Below, in pieces: positions 44,072 through 52,962 of a DNA stretch of 64,000 nucleotides; position 1 is the stretch's first letter; each line of letters opens with the position of its first letter. Source of the stretch: Acetobacter garciniae (GTDB taxonomy: Bacteria > Pseudomonadota > Alphaproteobacteria > Acetobacterales > Acetobacteraceae); NCBI RefSeq assembly GCF_017377735.1, contig NZ_JAFVMH010000004.1:186001-250000 (forward strand). The letters are read 5' to 3'. A model generated the notes under the pieces. That model saw only the letters and a program-made list of their open reading frames with translations. It did not search any database and had not been told where the DNA came from. The translations under genes were made by a program, and so were the position numbers.

Positions 44072-44085
44072 TCTTGTATACAAGA
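44072..44085. promoter_or_regulatory. Perfect palindrome ahead of the amidohydrolase gene
   Basis: TCTTGTATACAAGA is a perfect 14-bp palindrome 52-65 bases upstream of the allC-like start. Near copies lie at 43038 and 43327, ahead of the TonB receptor and regulator genes. Best candidate for the consensus operator of the FadR-type regulator. Confidence 0.65.
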
Positions 44086-44136
44086 TTCGACGGGACATAC
44101 GCTCCCACTATCCCCGTTTGAGGAGTCGATGGCGTT

Positions 44137-45414
44137 GTGAGACGTTCGCTGGATCATCCTGAACATATGACGCTTGGGGGCATTCGCTCGGTCGCGCGGT
44201 GCGATGAACTGGGCGCGGCCCCTTACTCGGACGATCCGGCCGCCCTCTTCCGCCCCTATCTGGGACCGGGGTATAGAGCGACGCTTGCACGGATCACGAC
44301 CTGGATGGTTGAGGCGGGCATGACCACGCGGATCGACGCCGCAGGCAACATCGTCGGCCGGTACGAAGGTCTCTCGCCAGACGCCCCGGCATTGATGATC
44401 GGGTCGCATGTGGACAGCGTGCGCAACGCCGGGCGGTATGACGGCATGCTGGGCGTCATGCTGGGGATCGAGACCGTCGCGTGGTTTGCCGCCCGCCAGC
44501 AGCGCTTTCCCTTCGCCATCGAGGTAATCGGCTTCGGGGATGAAGAAGGATCGCGCTTTCCCGTTTCGATGCTGGCGACCCGCGCCGTGGCCGGCACATT
44601 GGCGGAACAGACCCTGGACCTGCTGGACACGGACGGTACCAGCCTGGCCACGGCGCTGGAGACTTTCGGCCTTGACCTGGCCCACCTGCCCCAGGCGGCA
44701 CGCCCGCGTGAACACGTGCTGGCCTATGTGGAGGCCCATATCGAGCAGGGCCCGGTGCTGGAAGCCGAGAATCGCGCGCTGGGCGTCGTCAGCGCCATTG
44801 CCGCGCAGTTCCGCCTTCGCGCGACGGTGGGCGGTGTCGCGGGCCATGCCGGCACGATGGCGATGCACCTGCGGCGCGACGCCCTGGCCGCCGCCGCCGA
44901 GATGGTGCTTGCCATCGAACGGATCGGCGGCGCGGGTCCGGACGATCTGGTGGCGACCGTCGGCCGGATGGAGGTCCATCCCGACGTGCCCAATGTCGTG
45001 CCGGGCGACGTGGTTTTCAGCATCGATATCCGTGCCGGGACCGATGCGGTTCGCAACCGTGCCGCCGATGCAATCCGCGCGGCACTGGCCGATATTGCAG
45101 CCCGCCGACAGGTGACGCTGAATGTTGCGGTGCAGCACGACCTGAAGGCCACACCCTGCGATCCCGGCCTGACGCGCCTGATGGAACAGGCCGTGCAAAC
45201 GGCCACCGATGCTGCGCCGCGTACCCTGGTCAGCGGGGCCGGACACGATGCGATGGTAATGGCCGCTCTGGCGCCGGTTTCCATGCTGTTCATGCGCTGC
45301 CGGGGTGGTGTCAGCCACCATCCTGCCGAAGCGGTGATGGAAGACGATGTCGAGGCGGCATTGCGGGCCATGACGAATTTTATCGAACGCTTCGCTGCAT
45401 GGGCTTCGGGCTGA
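44137..45414 (+). CDS. allC: Allantoate amidohydrolase / N-carbamoyl amino acid hydrolase (M20 family)
   Basis: A 425-residue Zn-dependent amidase. Metal-site motifs are intact: GSHVDSVRNAGRYDG (His, Asp), GFGDEEGSRF (Glu-Glu) and EAHIEQGPVLE; GAGHDAMVMA and a C-terminal RGGVSHHPAE carry further ligands. Family members split allantoate, ureidoglycolate or N-carbamoyl amino acids. Because the next gene is a ureidoglycine aminotransferase, allantoate is the preferred substrate. A GTG start at 44137 has an AGGAG site upstream; an ATG at 44167 lacks one. Regulated by the palindrome at 44072-44085, by inference. Confidence 0.83.
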   Translation: MRRSLDHPEHMTLGGIRSVARCDELGAAPYSDDPAALFRPYLGPGYRATLARITTWMVEAGMTTRIDAAGNIVGRYEGLSPDAPALMIGSHVDSVRNAGRYDGMLGVMLGIETVAWFAARQQRFPFAIEVIGFGDEEGSRFPVSMLATRAVAGTLAEQTLDLLDTDGTSLATALETFGLDLAHLPQAARPREHVLAYVEAHIEQGPVLEAENRALGVVSAIAAQFRLRATVGGVAGHAGTMAMHLRRDALAAAAEMVLAIERIGGAGPDDLVATVGRMEVHPDVPNVVPGDVVFSIDIRAGTDAVRNRAADAIRAALADIAARRQVTLNVAVQHDLKATPCDPGLTRLMEQAVQTATDAAPRTLVSGAGHDAMVMAALAPVSMLFMRCRGGVSHHPAEAVMEDDVEAALRAMTNFIERFAAWASG

Positions 45415-45496
45415 AATGGGTCCATCGTCAAAATCGATGGACAACAAAAGGGCTTTTGAGCACGCAGGCGTGACAGGACGAGAGGAAACAGGGGCG

Positions 45497-46714
45497 ATGT
45501 TTGAACAGATTGATCCGCCGTCGCGGCTGCTGATGGGACCGGGGCCGGTCAACGTGCATCCGCGCGTTCTGCGGGCGATGACGGCGGACATGCTGGGCCA
45601 GTTCGACCCGGAAATGACCGGCTACATGAACCAGACAATGGCGCTGTACCGTCAGGTGTTCATGACAGAGAACCGCTGGACATTCCTGATCGACGGCACG
45701 GCGCGCGCGGGGATCGAGGCAGCCCTGGTCTCGCTGGTCGAACCAGGGGCACGGCTGCTGATCCTGCGCGCGGGGCGGTTCGGCTTGCTTCTGTCCGAAA
45801 TAGCCCAGCGCATCGGCGCCGATATCCGCACCCTCGACATCCCGTGGGGGGAGGTCGCGACGCTGGAACAGATCGAGGCCGCGATCGTCGAACATCGGCC
45901 ACAGGTCTTCGCCGCGATCCATGGCGATACCTCCACCACCATGGCCCAGCCGCTGGACGGCGTGGGCGCGATCTGCCGCCGGCACGATGTGCTGTCCTAT
46001 GTCGACGCCACGGCGACACTGGGCGGTATGGCGGTGGCGACCGACCCATGGGGCGTGGATGTGGTAACGGGTGGGTTGCAGAAATGCATGGGCGGGCCGC
46101 CGGGTTCGTCCCCCATCACCATCTCGGACCGGGCGGCGGCGCATATCATGGCCCGCCGGCATGTGGAGGCGGGAATCAGGGGCGCGAACACGCAGGATGG
46201 CAGCCGGGCGCGGATTGGGTCCAACTATTTCGACCTTGCCATGATCATGGAATACTGGTCCGAAAAGCGCCTGAACCATCATACCGAAGCGACCTCCATG
46301 CTCTACGCGGCGCGCGAGGCCGCCCGTATCATGGTGGAAGAAGGGCTGGAGACCCGTTTTGCCCGGCACCGCGCGGCAGGTGCTGCCATGTGTGCCGGAT
46401 TGCGGGCAATGGGGCTGACGCTATACGGCCAGGATGCGCACCGTATGACCAATGTGACCGGTGTGGTCATTCCCGATGGGGTTGACGGCGAACGGGTGCG
46501 GACGCGGATGCGTGAGGAATTCGAAATCGAGATCGGCACCGCCTTCGGCCCGCTTGCCGGAAAGATCTGGCGCATCGGGGCCATGGGATACAACGCCATG
46601 AAACATAAGGTGCTGATCACGCTGGGCGCGCTGGACGCCGTCCTGGCCGCCGAAGGCTATCCCCTGCCACGCGGGGCCGGGGTGGACGCCGCCCACGCAT
46701 CCTATCAGGGGTAA
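45497..46714 (+). CDS. pucG: (S)-ureidoglycine:glyoxylate aminotransferase (PucG-like)
   Basis: A 405-residue PLP enzyme of the alanine-glyoxylate aminotransferase fold. Strong PucG phrases are LLMGPGPVNVHPRVLRAM, GQFDPEMTGYMN, RRLNHHTEATSMLY-type text (KRLNHHTEATSML), GLETRFARHR and FGPLAGKIWRIGAMGY. The PLP lysine is in GGLQKCMGGPPG. PucG converts ureidoglycine and glyoxylate to oxalurate and glycine in purine breakdown, after allantoate amidohydrolase, which is the gene just upstream. The ATG at 45497 has a purine-rich site; the longer frame from 45416 adds an unrelated leader. Pyridoxamine-pyruvate aminotransferase is a less likely alternative. Confidence 0.87.
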   Translation: MFEQIDPPSRLLMGPGPVNVHPRVLRAMTADMLGQFDPEMTGYMNQTMALYRQVFMTENRWTFLIDGTARAGIEAALVSLVEPGARLLILRAGRFGLLLSEIAQRIGADIRTLDIPWGEVATLEQIEAAIVEHRPQVFAAIHGDTSTTMAQPLDGVGAICRRHDVLSYVDATATLGGMAVATDPWGVDVVTGGLQKCMGGPPGSSPITISDRAAAHIMARRHVEAGIRGANTQDGSRARIGSNYFDLAMIMEYWSEKRLNHHTEATSMLYAAREAARIMVEEGLETRFARHRAAGAAMCAGLRAMGLTLYGQDAHRMTNVTGVVIPDGVDGERVRTRMREEFEIEIGTAFGPLAGKIWRIGAMGYNAMKHKVLITLGALDAVLAAEGYPLPRGAGVDAAHASYQG

Positions 46715-47075
46715 GAAAAGACCGATCGACCGGCCCGGAGCGCCCTCACCTCTTCCACTTCCGAACCACGGAAAGGCGTGACAACTGTCGGCGCGCCGGG
46801 CCAGTATCGCGCCGCTCCTGGCCGTTCGACTGGGTTCCACTTGTCCGCCCCCACTCGATCGCCGCAGCAACAGGCACGAGATTGCCGCGGCAGGCTCATG
46901 CCATCCGGCTCCTTCCGCCTGCTGAAGCGGTTTGGCAGAACCGCGTGCCAACTGACGAGACACCCCAGGATATTCCGATTTTCATGGCCATTCGCATTGA
47001 GAGCCGCTCCGCGTTCTTGAAAAATCGATCATTGATCGGTATAAGGAGATCAATGATCGAGTTCAGGGGGCAGCA
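46715..47075. other. Intergenic region before the P450 gene
   Basis: No gene is supported in these 361 bases. GC-rich text with no clear function fills 46715-46980. From 46980 the composition turns AT-richer and contains a perfect 13-base inverted repeat (47025-47060) directly before the P450 start. A 32-codon frame starting at 47053 with an AAGGAG site overlaps the P450 start in another frame. Confidence 0.5.
47025..47060. promoter_or_regulatory. Perfect 13-base inverted repeat before the P450 gene
   Basis: TCGATCATTGATC (47025-47037) and GATCAATGATCGA (47048-47060) are exact reverse complements separated by GGTATAAGGA. The repeat ends 15 bases ahead of the P450 ATG. It resembles a TetR-type operator, as in the Bm3R1 site of P450-BM3; as RNA it would hold an AAGGAG in its loop and spacer edge. 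The likely partner is the TetR protein encoded directly after the P450. Confidence 0.65.
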
Positions 47076-50000
47076 ATGGACGAAACGGTACCCACTCCGC
47101 GCGGTCTTCCTTTTGTCGGCAACCTGTTCGAACTGGACGGCCACGCACTGATCCAGAGCCTGATGCGCCTCTGGCGGGAACTTGGACCGATCTACCGGTT
47201 GAACGTGCTGGGCCAGTCTGGACTGGTCGTGGGGTCGCAGGCTCTGGTCAATGAAGTCTGCGATGAAACACGGTTTGAAAAATTCGTTCACAGCGCATTG
47301 ATCAACCTCCGCCCCGCGACGGGGGACGGTCTGTTTACCGCTCAAAATAACGAAGCGAACTGGGAAATAGCCCACCGTATCCTGATGCCGGCTTTCGGCC
47401 CCCTCGGCCTGCGCGACATGCACGGCAAGATGCTCGATATCGCAGGCCAGATGCTGGATCGTTGGGAACGGTTTGGAGAAGACGCCGAAATCGACGTCGT
47501 GGACAGCATGACCCGCCTTACACTGGATACATTGGCGCTCTGTGCTTTCGATTACCGCTTCAACAGTTTCTATCGCGATTCCATGCATTCGTTCGTTGAT
47601 TCGATGGTCAGTGCATTGCTCGAAGCATCCGCCCGCGACAGGCGGCCGGCCCTGCTGTCTCGCGCAATGCTCCGAACGCAGAGAAAGTTCCGGCATGATG
47701 TGGCCATGATGCATGAACTTGCAGATTCACTGGTTGCGGACCGTCGGGAAAAGGGGGCGATGGGGTCACGCGGCGATCTGCTCGATTCAATGCTTCTGGG
47801 CCGTGATCCGACTTCCGGCAAACAACTGAGTGATGAAAACATACGTTTCCAGCTCGTGACATTCCTGATTGCGGGGCATGAGACGACCAGCGGCCTGCTG
47901 TCCTTCACCCTCTACCACCTGCTGAAATATCCGGAAATCCTGCGAAAGGCACAGCATTGTGTCGATGATGTTCTGGGATCAAGGCTCCCCACACCCGCAG
48001 ACATGCCCCGGCTGGACTATCTCGAGCATATTCTCATGGAAAGCCTGCGCCTGTGGCCCACGGCGCCGGCATTTGCGGTTACCCCGATCGCACCGACACG
48101 GCTTGCGGGCAAATATCCCGTCATGCCGGGGGATGAAATCCTCGTTCTTCTTCCAGCCCTGCATCGCGATCCTCTTGTCTGGGGTGACGATGTAGAGACA
48201 TTCCGCCCCGAACGCTTTGAACGGGAGGCAGTAGCCCGTTTGCCGCCGAATGCATGGAAACCTTTTGGCAATGGGCAACGGGCCTGTATTGGTCGCGGCT
48301 TTGCAATGCAGGAAGCCCAGCTTGTTCTGGCCATGACGTTGCAGCGCTTCGATATCTCGGCGGTCGATAAAAACTATGAAATGAAGATTGCCGAGACCCT
48401 GACCATAAAGCCGGACGGGTTGCGCATGCATGTACGTGCCCGACCACGTGATGACACGCACGATCCGGCCTATCGTCAAAACAAGCAAGGCGCCGGATCT
48501 TCAATTGGATCGACGCAGTCTGCTGCTGAAGGCGAGCCACTTCTCATCCTGCATGGCGGCAGCACGGGCACTTGTGAAACATTCGCGCGAAAGATCGCGA
48601 AACAGGCGCGGCAGCATGGCTATACTGTGCGCATCATGTCGTTGAATGACGGATCTGCGGAGCTTTCAAATATAAAGAAGGCCGTTTTCATTATTGCCTC
48701 GTTTGAAGGAGAACCGTCTGACTCCGCACGGAAGGGTCTGGAATGGATCGAGCATCTTCCGCGCGAAGCACTGTCGAATCTTGACTATGCCATTCTCGGC
48801 TGCGGCAATCGGAACTGGACGCGGACATATCAGGCCGTTCCCAAGCGCCTGGAAGCGGCATTGAACAAGGCCGGCGCGCAGCCATTCGTGCCGAGAGGGG
48901 AATCCGATGCCGCGGGTGATTTTATCGAGATCGTGGAGCAGTGGATTACGGGTCTGTGGGTTGCTCTGGGCAGCAGCGCCATTTCCGTCATGTCGGCCAC
49001 GCAACTCGAGTTCCTGCCTTCCCTAAGGCAGGCCGGCATGTCCACAGCGACTGCACGCTGCCTGGACAATACAAGGATGACACCCGAACAGTATCGCGGA
49101 TATCATAAGCATCATATCGTTCTTGAACTCTCACCCACACTGCACTACAAAACCGGGGATTACCTTTGCGTACTGCCAAGCAACCCACCGGAAACCGTGG
49201 CAAGAGGCCTGCGGAGGCTCGGCCTCGATCCCGAGACACGCATTCGTCTTCATAATTCAGGCAATCAGGACTGGCCCGTTCCCGAACACGAATCTCTCCC
49301 CGTAAAAACCATCCTTGCGGATTTTGTCGAGCTTGAACAACCCGTCACATTGGACCAGCTCCGTCTGTTTGCTACGCGGACTGCCTGCCCGCCGGAAAAG
49401 GCACATATAGAGCGCCTGCTCGATCCCGCGCTTTATCAACGCGAGATCATGCACCCCCGGATTGGCACGCTGAGTTTTCTCGAACGGTTTGCATCCTGTA
49501 CCGTCGGCCTTGCAGAGCTTCTGCCGCTGCTTCCGCCGATAGCGCCACGGCGTTATTCCATTTCATCGGCCCCCGAAGTCAACTCCCGTCGCTGTACGCT
49601 GACAGTTTCCGTTATCGATGACGCACCTGCTTCGGGAACCGGCCGGCATATCGGCGTGGCTTCGGGGTATCTGGCACGGCTGGTCAAGGATTCCGCCCTG
49701 ACTGTCTCCGTTATGCCCGGCAGCACGGCGTTCCGCCTGCCCGAAGACCCGACAGTGCCGCTCATCATGATCGGTGCGGGAAGTGGCATTGCACCTTTCC
49801 GCGGCTTTCTGGAAGAACGCATGCAGCAGAAACGGGACGGTCTTTCCGTCGGCCCTGCGATAATGTTCTTTGGCTGTCGGAACCCGGACCAGGATTTTCT
49901 TTACAAGGGTATGCTGGCCCAATGGGAAAATGCGGGGATTGTCAGAGTGTTTCCCGCCTTTTCCTGTCCCGACCAAGGAACCGGGCAGTATGTGCAGGAC

Positions 50001-50216
50001 CTGCTTGTCCAGCATGCCGGGCGGGTCATCGAACTGATGGCGCTGGGGGGCCGGATTTATTGCTGCGGCAATGCGCGCACGGTCATACCAGGAATAGAAC
50101 AGGCCCTTATGGAACTTTGCACCCACGCATTGGAGACCAGCCCTGCCGTAGCCATGCGTTGGGCACGGCGCAATATTATACAAAAGAACCGTTATGCTGT
50201 AGATGCTTTCTCCTAG
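47076..50216 (+). CDS. Self-sufficient cytochrome P450/reductase fusion, CYP102 (P450-BM3) type
   Basis: A 1046-residue fusion. Heme domain 1-455: GLFT with Phe87, FLIAGHETTSG (263-273), ESLRLWP, and FGNGQRACIG (397-406, heme ligand Cys404). FMN domain about 490-640 (GGSTGTCE, LGCGNRNW); FAD/NADPH domain to the end (PRRYSISSAP, GAGSGIAPFRGF, FFGCRN). It is collinear with P450-BM3, a fatty-acid hydroxylase. However, the BM3 carboxylate anchors Arg47 and Tyr51 are Gln47 and Val51 here, and the C-terminus ends YAVDAFS where BM3 has YAKDVWAG, so the NADPH-stacking Trp is replaced. Substrate may differ from free fatty acids. The ATG at 47076 follows AGGGGG. Confidence 0.96.
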   Translation: MDETVPTPRGLPFVGNLFELDGHALIQSLMRLWRELGPIYRLNVLGQSGLVVGSQALVNEVCDETRFEKFVHSALINLRPATGDGLFTAQNNEANWEIAHRILMPAFGPLGLRDMHGKMLDIAGQMLDRWERFGEDAEIDVVDSMTRLTLDTLALCAFDYRFNSFYRDSMHSFVDSMVSALLEASARDRRPALLSRAMLRTQRKFRHDVAMMHELADSLVADRREKGAMGSRGDLLDSMLLGRDPTSGKQLSDENIRFQLVTFLIAGHETTSGLLSFTLYHLLKYPEILRKAQHCVDDVLGSRLPTPADMPRLDYLEHILMESLRLWPTAPAFAVTPIAPTRLAGKYPVMPGDEILVLLPALHRDPLVWGDDVETFRPERFEREAVARLPPNAWKPFGNGQRACIGRGFAMQEAQLVLAMTLQRFDISAVDKNYEMKIAETLTIKPDGLRMHVRARPRDDTHDPAYRQNKQGAGSSIGSTQSAAEGEPLLILHGGSTGTCETFARKIAKQARQHGYTVRIMSLNDGSAELSNIKKAVFIIASFEGEPSDSARKGLEWIEHLPREALSNLDYAILGCGNRNWTRTYQAVPKRLEAALNKAGAQPFVPRGESDAAGDFIEIVEQWITGLWVALGSSAISVMSATQLEFLPSLRQAGMSTATARCLDNTRMTPEQYRGYHKHHIVLELSPTLHYKTGDYLCVLPSNPPETVARGLRRLGLDPETRIRLHNSGNQDWPVPEHESLPVKTILADFVELEQPVTLDQLRLFATRTACPPEKAHIERLLDPALYQREIMHPRIGTLSFLERFASCTVGLAELLPLLPPIAPRRYSISSAPEVNSRRCTLTVSVIDDAPASGTGRHIGVASGYLARLVKDSALTVSVMPGSTAFRLPEDPTVPLIMIGAGSGIAPFRGFLEERMQQKRDGLSVGPAIMFFGCRNPDQDFLYKGMLAQWENAGIVRVFPAFSCPDQGTGQYVQDLLVQHAGRVIELMALGGRIYCCGNARTVIPGIEQALMELCTHALETSPAVAMRWARRNIIQKNRYAVDAFS

Positions 50217-50253
50217 AGGGCCTGGATGCGCCCTGCACCAGGAGACATGCAAC

Positions 50254-50901
50254 GTGGCGGACGCCAACAGCCTTGACCACATCCTTCCCCGCAGCGAAGG
50301 GGTCCAGAGACGGGGGCAGCAGCGCAAGGAAGCGTTGCTGGAAGCGGCTGAGATCCTGATTGCCGAATGCGGGCTGGACGGGCTGTCCATGCGTGAGCTT
50401 GGACGCAGGGCCGGCCTGCCCATCGCCTCGATCTATCATTATTTTCCGTCGGCGCAGGCCATTGTCCTGTCCCTTGCCGTCAAGCAACTCAAGCATATCG
50501 AGAGCTTCACAAACGAATTCCTCAGCGATGCCAACCCGACAGACATGACCGCCGAACAGTTGGCAGAGCTTGCCACCAAGGCTGTCGATGCTCTGGCAGA
50601 ACGGCTGGCCCGGACACCGGCGGCACCAGCCATATGGAACGCCTTGCGCTCCACCCCCGCTCTGCGGAACATCGACCGCAACGATACGCTCAATCGTGCG
50701 CAGGTGATCGTTCCGTTCATCGCCTGCCTCCGCCCGCATGACACGGCTGAAGAACTGACCCGGCTGGCGGTCATATTTCTTGAATCGACCATCATCAACG
50801 TGATGTTTGCGCTTGAATCGCCAGAGCCGATGCGTTCTAAATTTCTGGCATCCCTACGCGATTACGTTGCCTGCACATTGCGCGGCTTCAAGCAGTCCTG
50901 A
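50254..50901 (+). CDS. TetR family regulator
   Basis: A 215-residue TetR protein with helix-turn-helix text GLSMRELGRRAGLPIASIYHYF and a long helical ligand domain. The GTG start at 50254 follows an AGGAG site; an in-frame ATG at 50203 would overlap the P450 end and has no site. Its place right after a CYP102 gene mirrors the Bm3R1-CYP102 pairing, although there the regulator gene lies upstream. It probably binds the inverted repeat at 47025-47060. Confidence 0.88.
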   Translation: MADANSLDHILPRSEGVQRRGQQRKEALLEAAEILIAECGLDGLSMRELGRRAGLPIASIYHYFPSAQAIVLSLAVKQLKHIESFTNEFLSDANPTDMTAEQLAELATKAVDALAERLARTPAAPAIWNALRSTPALRNIDRNDTLNRAQVIVPFIACLRPHDTAEELTRLAVIFLESTIINVMFALESPEPMRSKFLASLRDYVACTLRGFKQS

Positions 50902-50905
50902 ACGC

Positions 50906-51580
50906 TCAGGACGCGTCCTGTCGCACCATGTCGCATTGCGCCGCGCGTTCGCGCAGCTTTTCGAAGAACGAATAACGGTTCCACGACAGCTCATGTATGA
51001 TGCGCTCTGAATCCGATTCAGGCTCCTCGATCAGCCATTCGATGGCCGCCGTCACCAGTTCCACATCCAGCCTGAGGGCGATCCGGAGCTGGTTGTCGTC
51101 CAGCCCGACCTTTACTACCTGCATCAGACGGTCAACGACGCGCTCGCGCGAGTTGACGCGCACCTGACGCAGAACCGGCGTCGCACGCATGGCCCGTATG
51201 ATCCATATGCCGCCCGCATGGCTTTGCGTGATTCGGACCATTTCCCGGATCAGGGTACAGAATTTCTCGTGCACTTCATCCGTGGACGTGGCTTCGAGAC
51301 CGCCCTGTTCGATCCATGCAAAAAGGGCCTCGTCCTGGGCTTCCATCAGGCGTTCGCCCATGGCTACCAGCAATGCGTATTTGTTTGGAAAATATCTGTA
51401 CAGCGCAGGCGGGGTTACCTGGGCATGCAGGCATACGCGGTTGGTGGAGAACTGTTCCAGCCCGACCTCGGCCAGCAGTTCTCCCGCAGCGAGCAGGAGA
51501 GTCTCATAAGTCTGCCGCGAGCGGTCCTGCTGCGGGGCAGACTTCTGCTTCAACTTCACTTGCCTGGGTGCGTTCCTCAT
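50906..51580 (-). CDS. TetR family regulator
   Basis: A 224-residue TetR protein: basic N-terminus, TLLLAAGELLAEVGLEQFST, then TPPALYRYFPNKYALL as recognition helix. The C-terminal domain resembles the fatty-acid or acyl-CoA sensing group by general look only. It is convergent with the other TetR gene (four bases apart) and downstream of the class III aminotransferase, so it may control the TonB-MFS-aminotransferase unit. Confidence 0.88.
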   Translation of the reverse strand: MRNAPRQVKLKQKSAPQQDRSRQTYETLLLAAGELLAEVGLEQFSTNRVCLHAQVTPPALYRYFPNKYALLVAMGERLMEAQDEALFAWIEQGGLEATSTDEVHEKFCTLIREMVRITQSHAGGIWIIRAMRATPVLRQVRVNSRERVVDRLMQVVKVGLDDNQLRIALRLDVELVTAAIEWLIEEPESDSERIIHELSWNRYSFFEKLRERAAQCDMVRQDAS

Positions 51581-51648
51581 GCCCTCCCTGTATCATAATA
51601 ACGGGACCCGAATATAGGCACTCCTCGGTTGCGCCATGCGCAGGCGTG

Positions 51649-52947
51649 TCAGTGGTCGACCATTTTGCGCAAGATGGCAAGTTCGGGTGGTGCGGTCAGT
51701 TCCGCTTCACACTGCCGCAGCGCTGCGAACGATTCATTGGCTGCCGCGATCGTCTGCGCGATGTCGTCTTCGGTCATTGCGTCGTTCAGGAACATGTTGT
51801 GCCACGGATGCACGTAAATGCCCCGCGCCAGCATTTCCGTCGTCCAGCGATATCCGAGTCGCATGTCGGGATCGCCTTCGAAGAGAAACAGCGGCATTTC
51901 AACCGGGCCGGTCTGCTGGAACGCATAACCGTGCCGTGTCGCGACCTCGTCCAGCCCGGTCCGCAGGGCCTCCCCAAGGCGGGACAGTTTTTCCAGATAG
52001 GGCGTTTCGCGAATCAGCCGCATGGTGACGTTCGCGGCTGCCATGGCGGCGGCCCCGTACCAGTAGGAGCCCGTGACATAGATGCTTGCCGCGGCTGCGC
52101 GCAGCCTGTCCGAACCCAGCACGGCAGAAAGCGGATGCCCGTTGGCCAGCACCTTGCCCCAGGTCGAAAGATCAGGCGCGACCCCGTTCAGCGTCATGGC
52201 GGAATCACGGGAAAGCCGGAAGCCGCACCGGATTTCGTCGGCAATCAGCACGGCATCCAGACGATCGCACGCGTCCCGGGCCAGACGCATGTAAGCGGGG
52301 TCGGCCATGGCTTGCGGTGCGAATGTGTCATGCTGGAACGGGGTTACGAAGATTGCCGCCAGATCGTCTCCCGCTTCATCGATCGCGGCCTGCAGGCTTG
52401 CGGTGTCGTTATAGTCGCAGAAAATCTGATGCGCCGTATCTTCGGCGATCACACCATGTCTGATCGGCGTGCACCATGACGCAGAACCATGATAGGCGCG
52501 CCGCGCGCGGATGATCTTTCGTCGGCCTGTATGGGCGCGCGCGATCATCAAGGCGATGGAGGACGCATCTGTTCCATCCTTGCAGAACATCGCCCAGTCG
52601 GCGTGGCCGATCATGCCCGTCATGTTTTCCGCAAGATCGACCATGGCCGGGCCGGGTCCGGTCAGCACATCCCCCGCCTGCATCTGTTCCACGAAGGCCG
52701 CATTGACTTCGGGCTGGCCGTAACCGAACAGGTTGGGGCCGTAGGCACACATATAATCGAGATAGCGGTTTCCATCGGTATCCCAGACATACGCCCCTTC
52801 TCCGCGCGCAAAAAACTGCGGCACACGGCCGGTCGGCAGGAGCATGGTGGAAAGATGGCCATACATCCCGTTCGGGATGACCTTGCGTGCACGCGCGCGA
52901 AGCTGCTCGTCATGATGGAGGGGATAGGAAATCAGGCTGTTTTTCAT
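51649..52947 (-). CDS. Class III aminotransferase / aminomutase-like protein
   Basis: A 432-residue PLP enzyme of the glutamate-1-semialdehyde aminomutase-like branch of class III. GTDASSIALMIARAHTGRRKI binds the phosphate, an IADEIRCGFR strand has the PLP Asp, and STWGKVLANGHPLSAV carries the PLP Lys. It is not HemL itself, which has a GSEA phosphate loop and a distinct context. The gene is 15 bases after an MFS transporter gene, so it probably acts on the imported or exported amine; substrate unknown. Confidence 0.87.
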   Translation of the reverse strand: MKNSLISYPLHHDEQLRARARKVIPNGMYGHLSTMLLPTGRVPQFFARGEGAYVWDTDGNRYLDYMCAYGPNLFGYGQPEVNAAFVEQMQAGDVLTGPGPAMVDLAENMTGMIGHADWAMFCKDGTDASSIALMIARAHTGRRKIIRARRAYHGSASWCTPIRHGVIAEDTAHQIFCDYNDTASLQAAIDEAGDDLAAIFVTPFQHDTFAPQAMADPAYMRLARDACDRLDAVLIADEIRCGFRLSRDSAMTLNGVAPDLSTWGKVLANGHPLSAVLGSDRLRAAAASIYVTGSYWYGAAAMAAANVTMRLIRETPYLEKLSRLGEALRTGLDEVATRHGYAFQQTGPVEMPLFLFEGDPDMRLGYRWTTEMLARGIYVHPWHNMFLNDAMTEDDIAQTIAAANESFAALRQCEAELTAPPELAILRKMVDH

Positions 52948-52962
52948 TGTAATATCTCTATT

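Noticed and set aside
43882-45591. Minus-strand open frame of 569 codons
   Set aside because: Antisense shadow of the amidohydrolase, which has intact metal motifs on the plus strand.
47053-47151. 32-codon leader peptide with an AAGGAG site ahead of the P450
   Set aside because: The site and ATG lie in the inverted repeat by chance of its sequence, and the frame overlaps the P450 coding start; not enough to call a gene.
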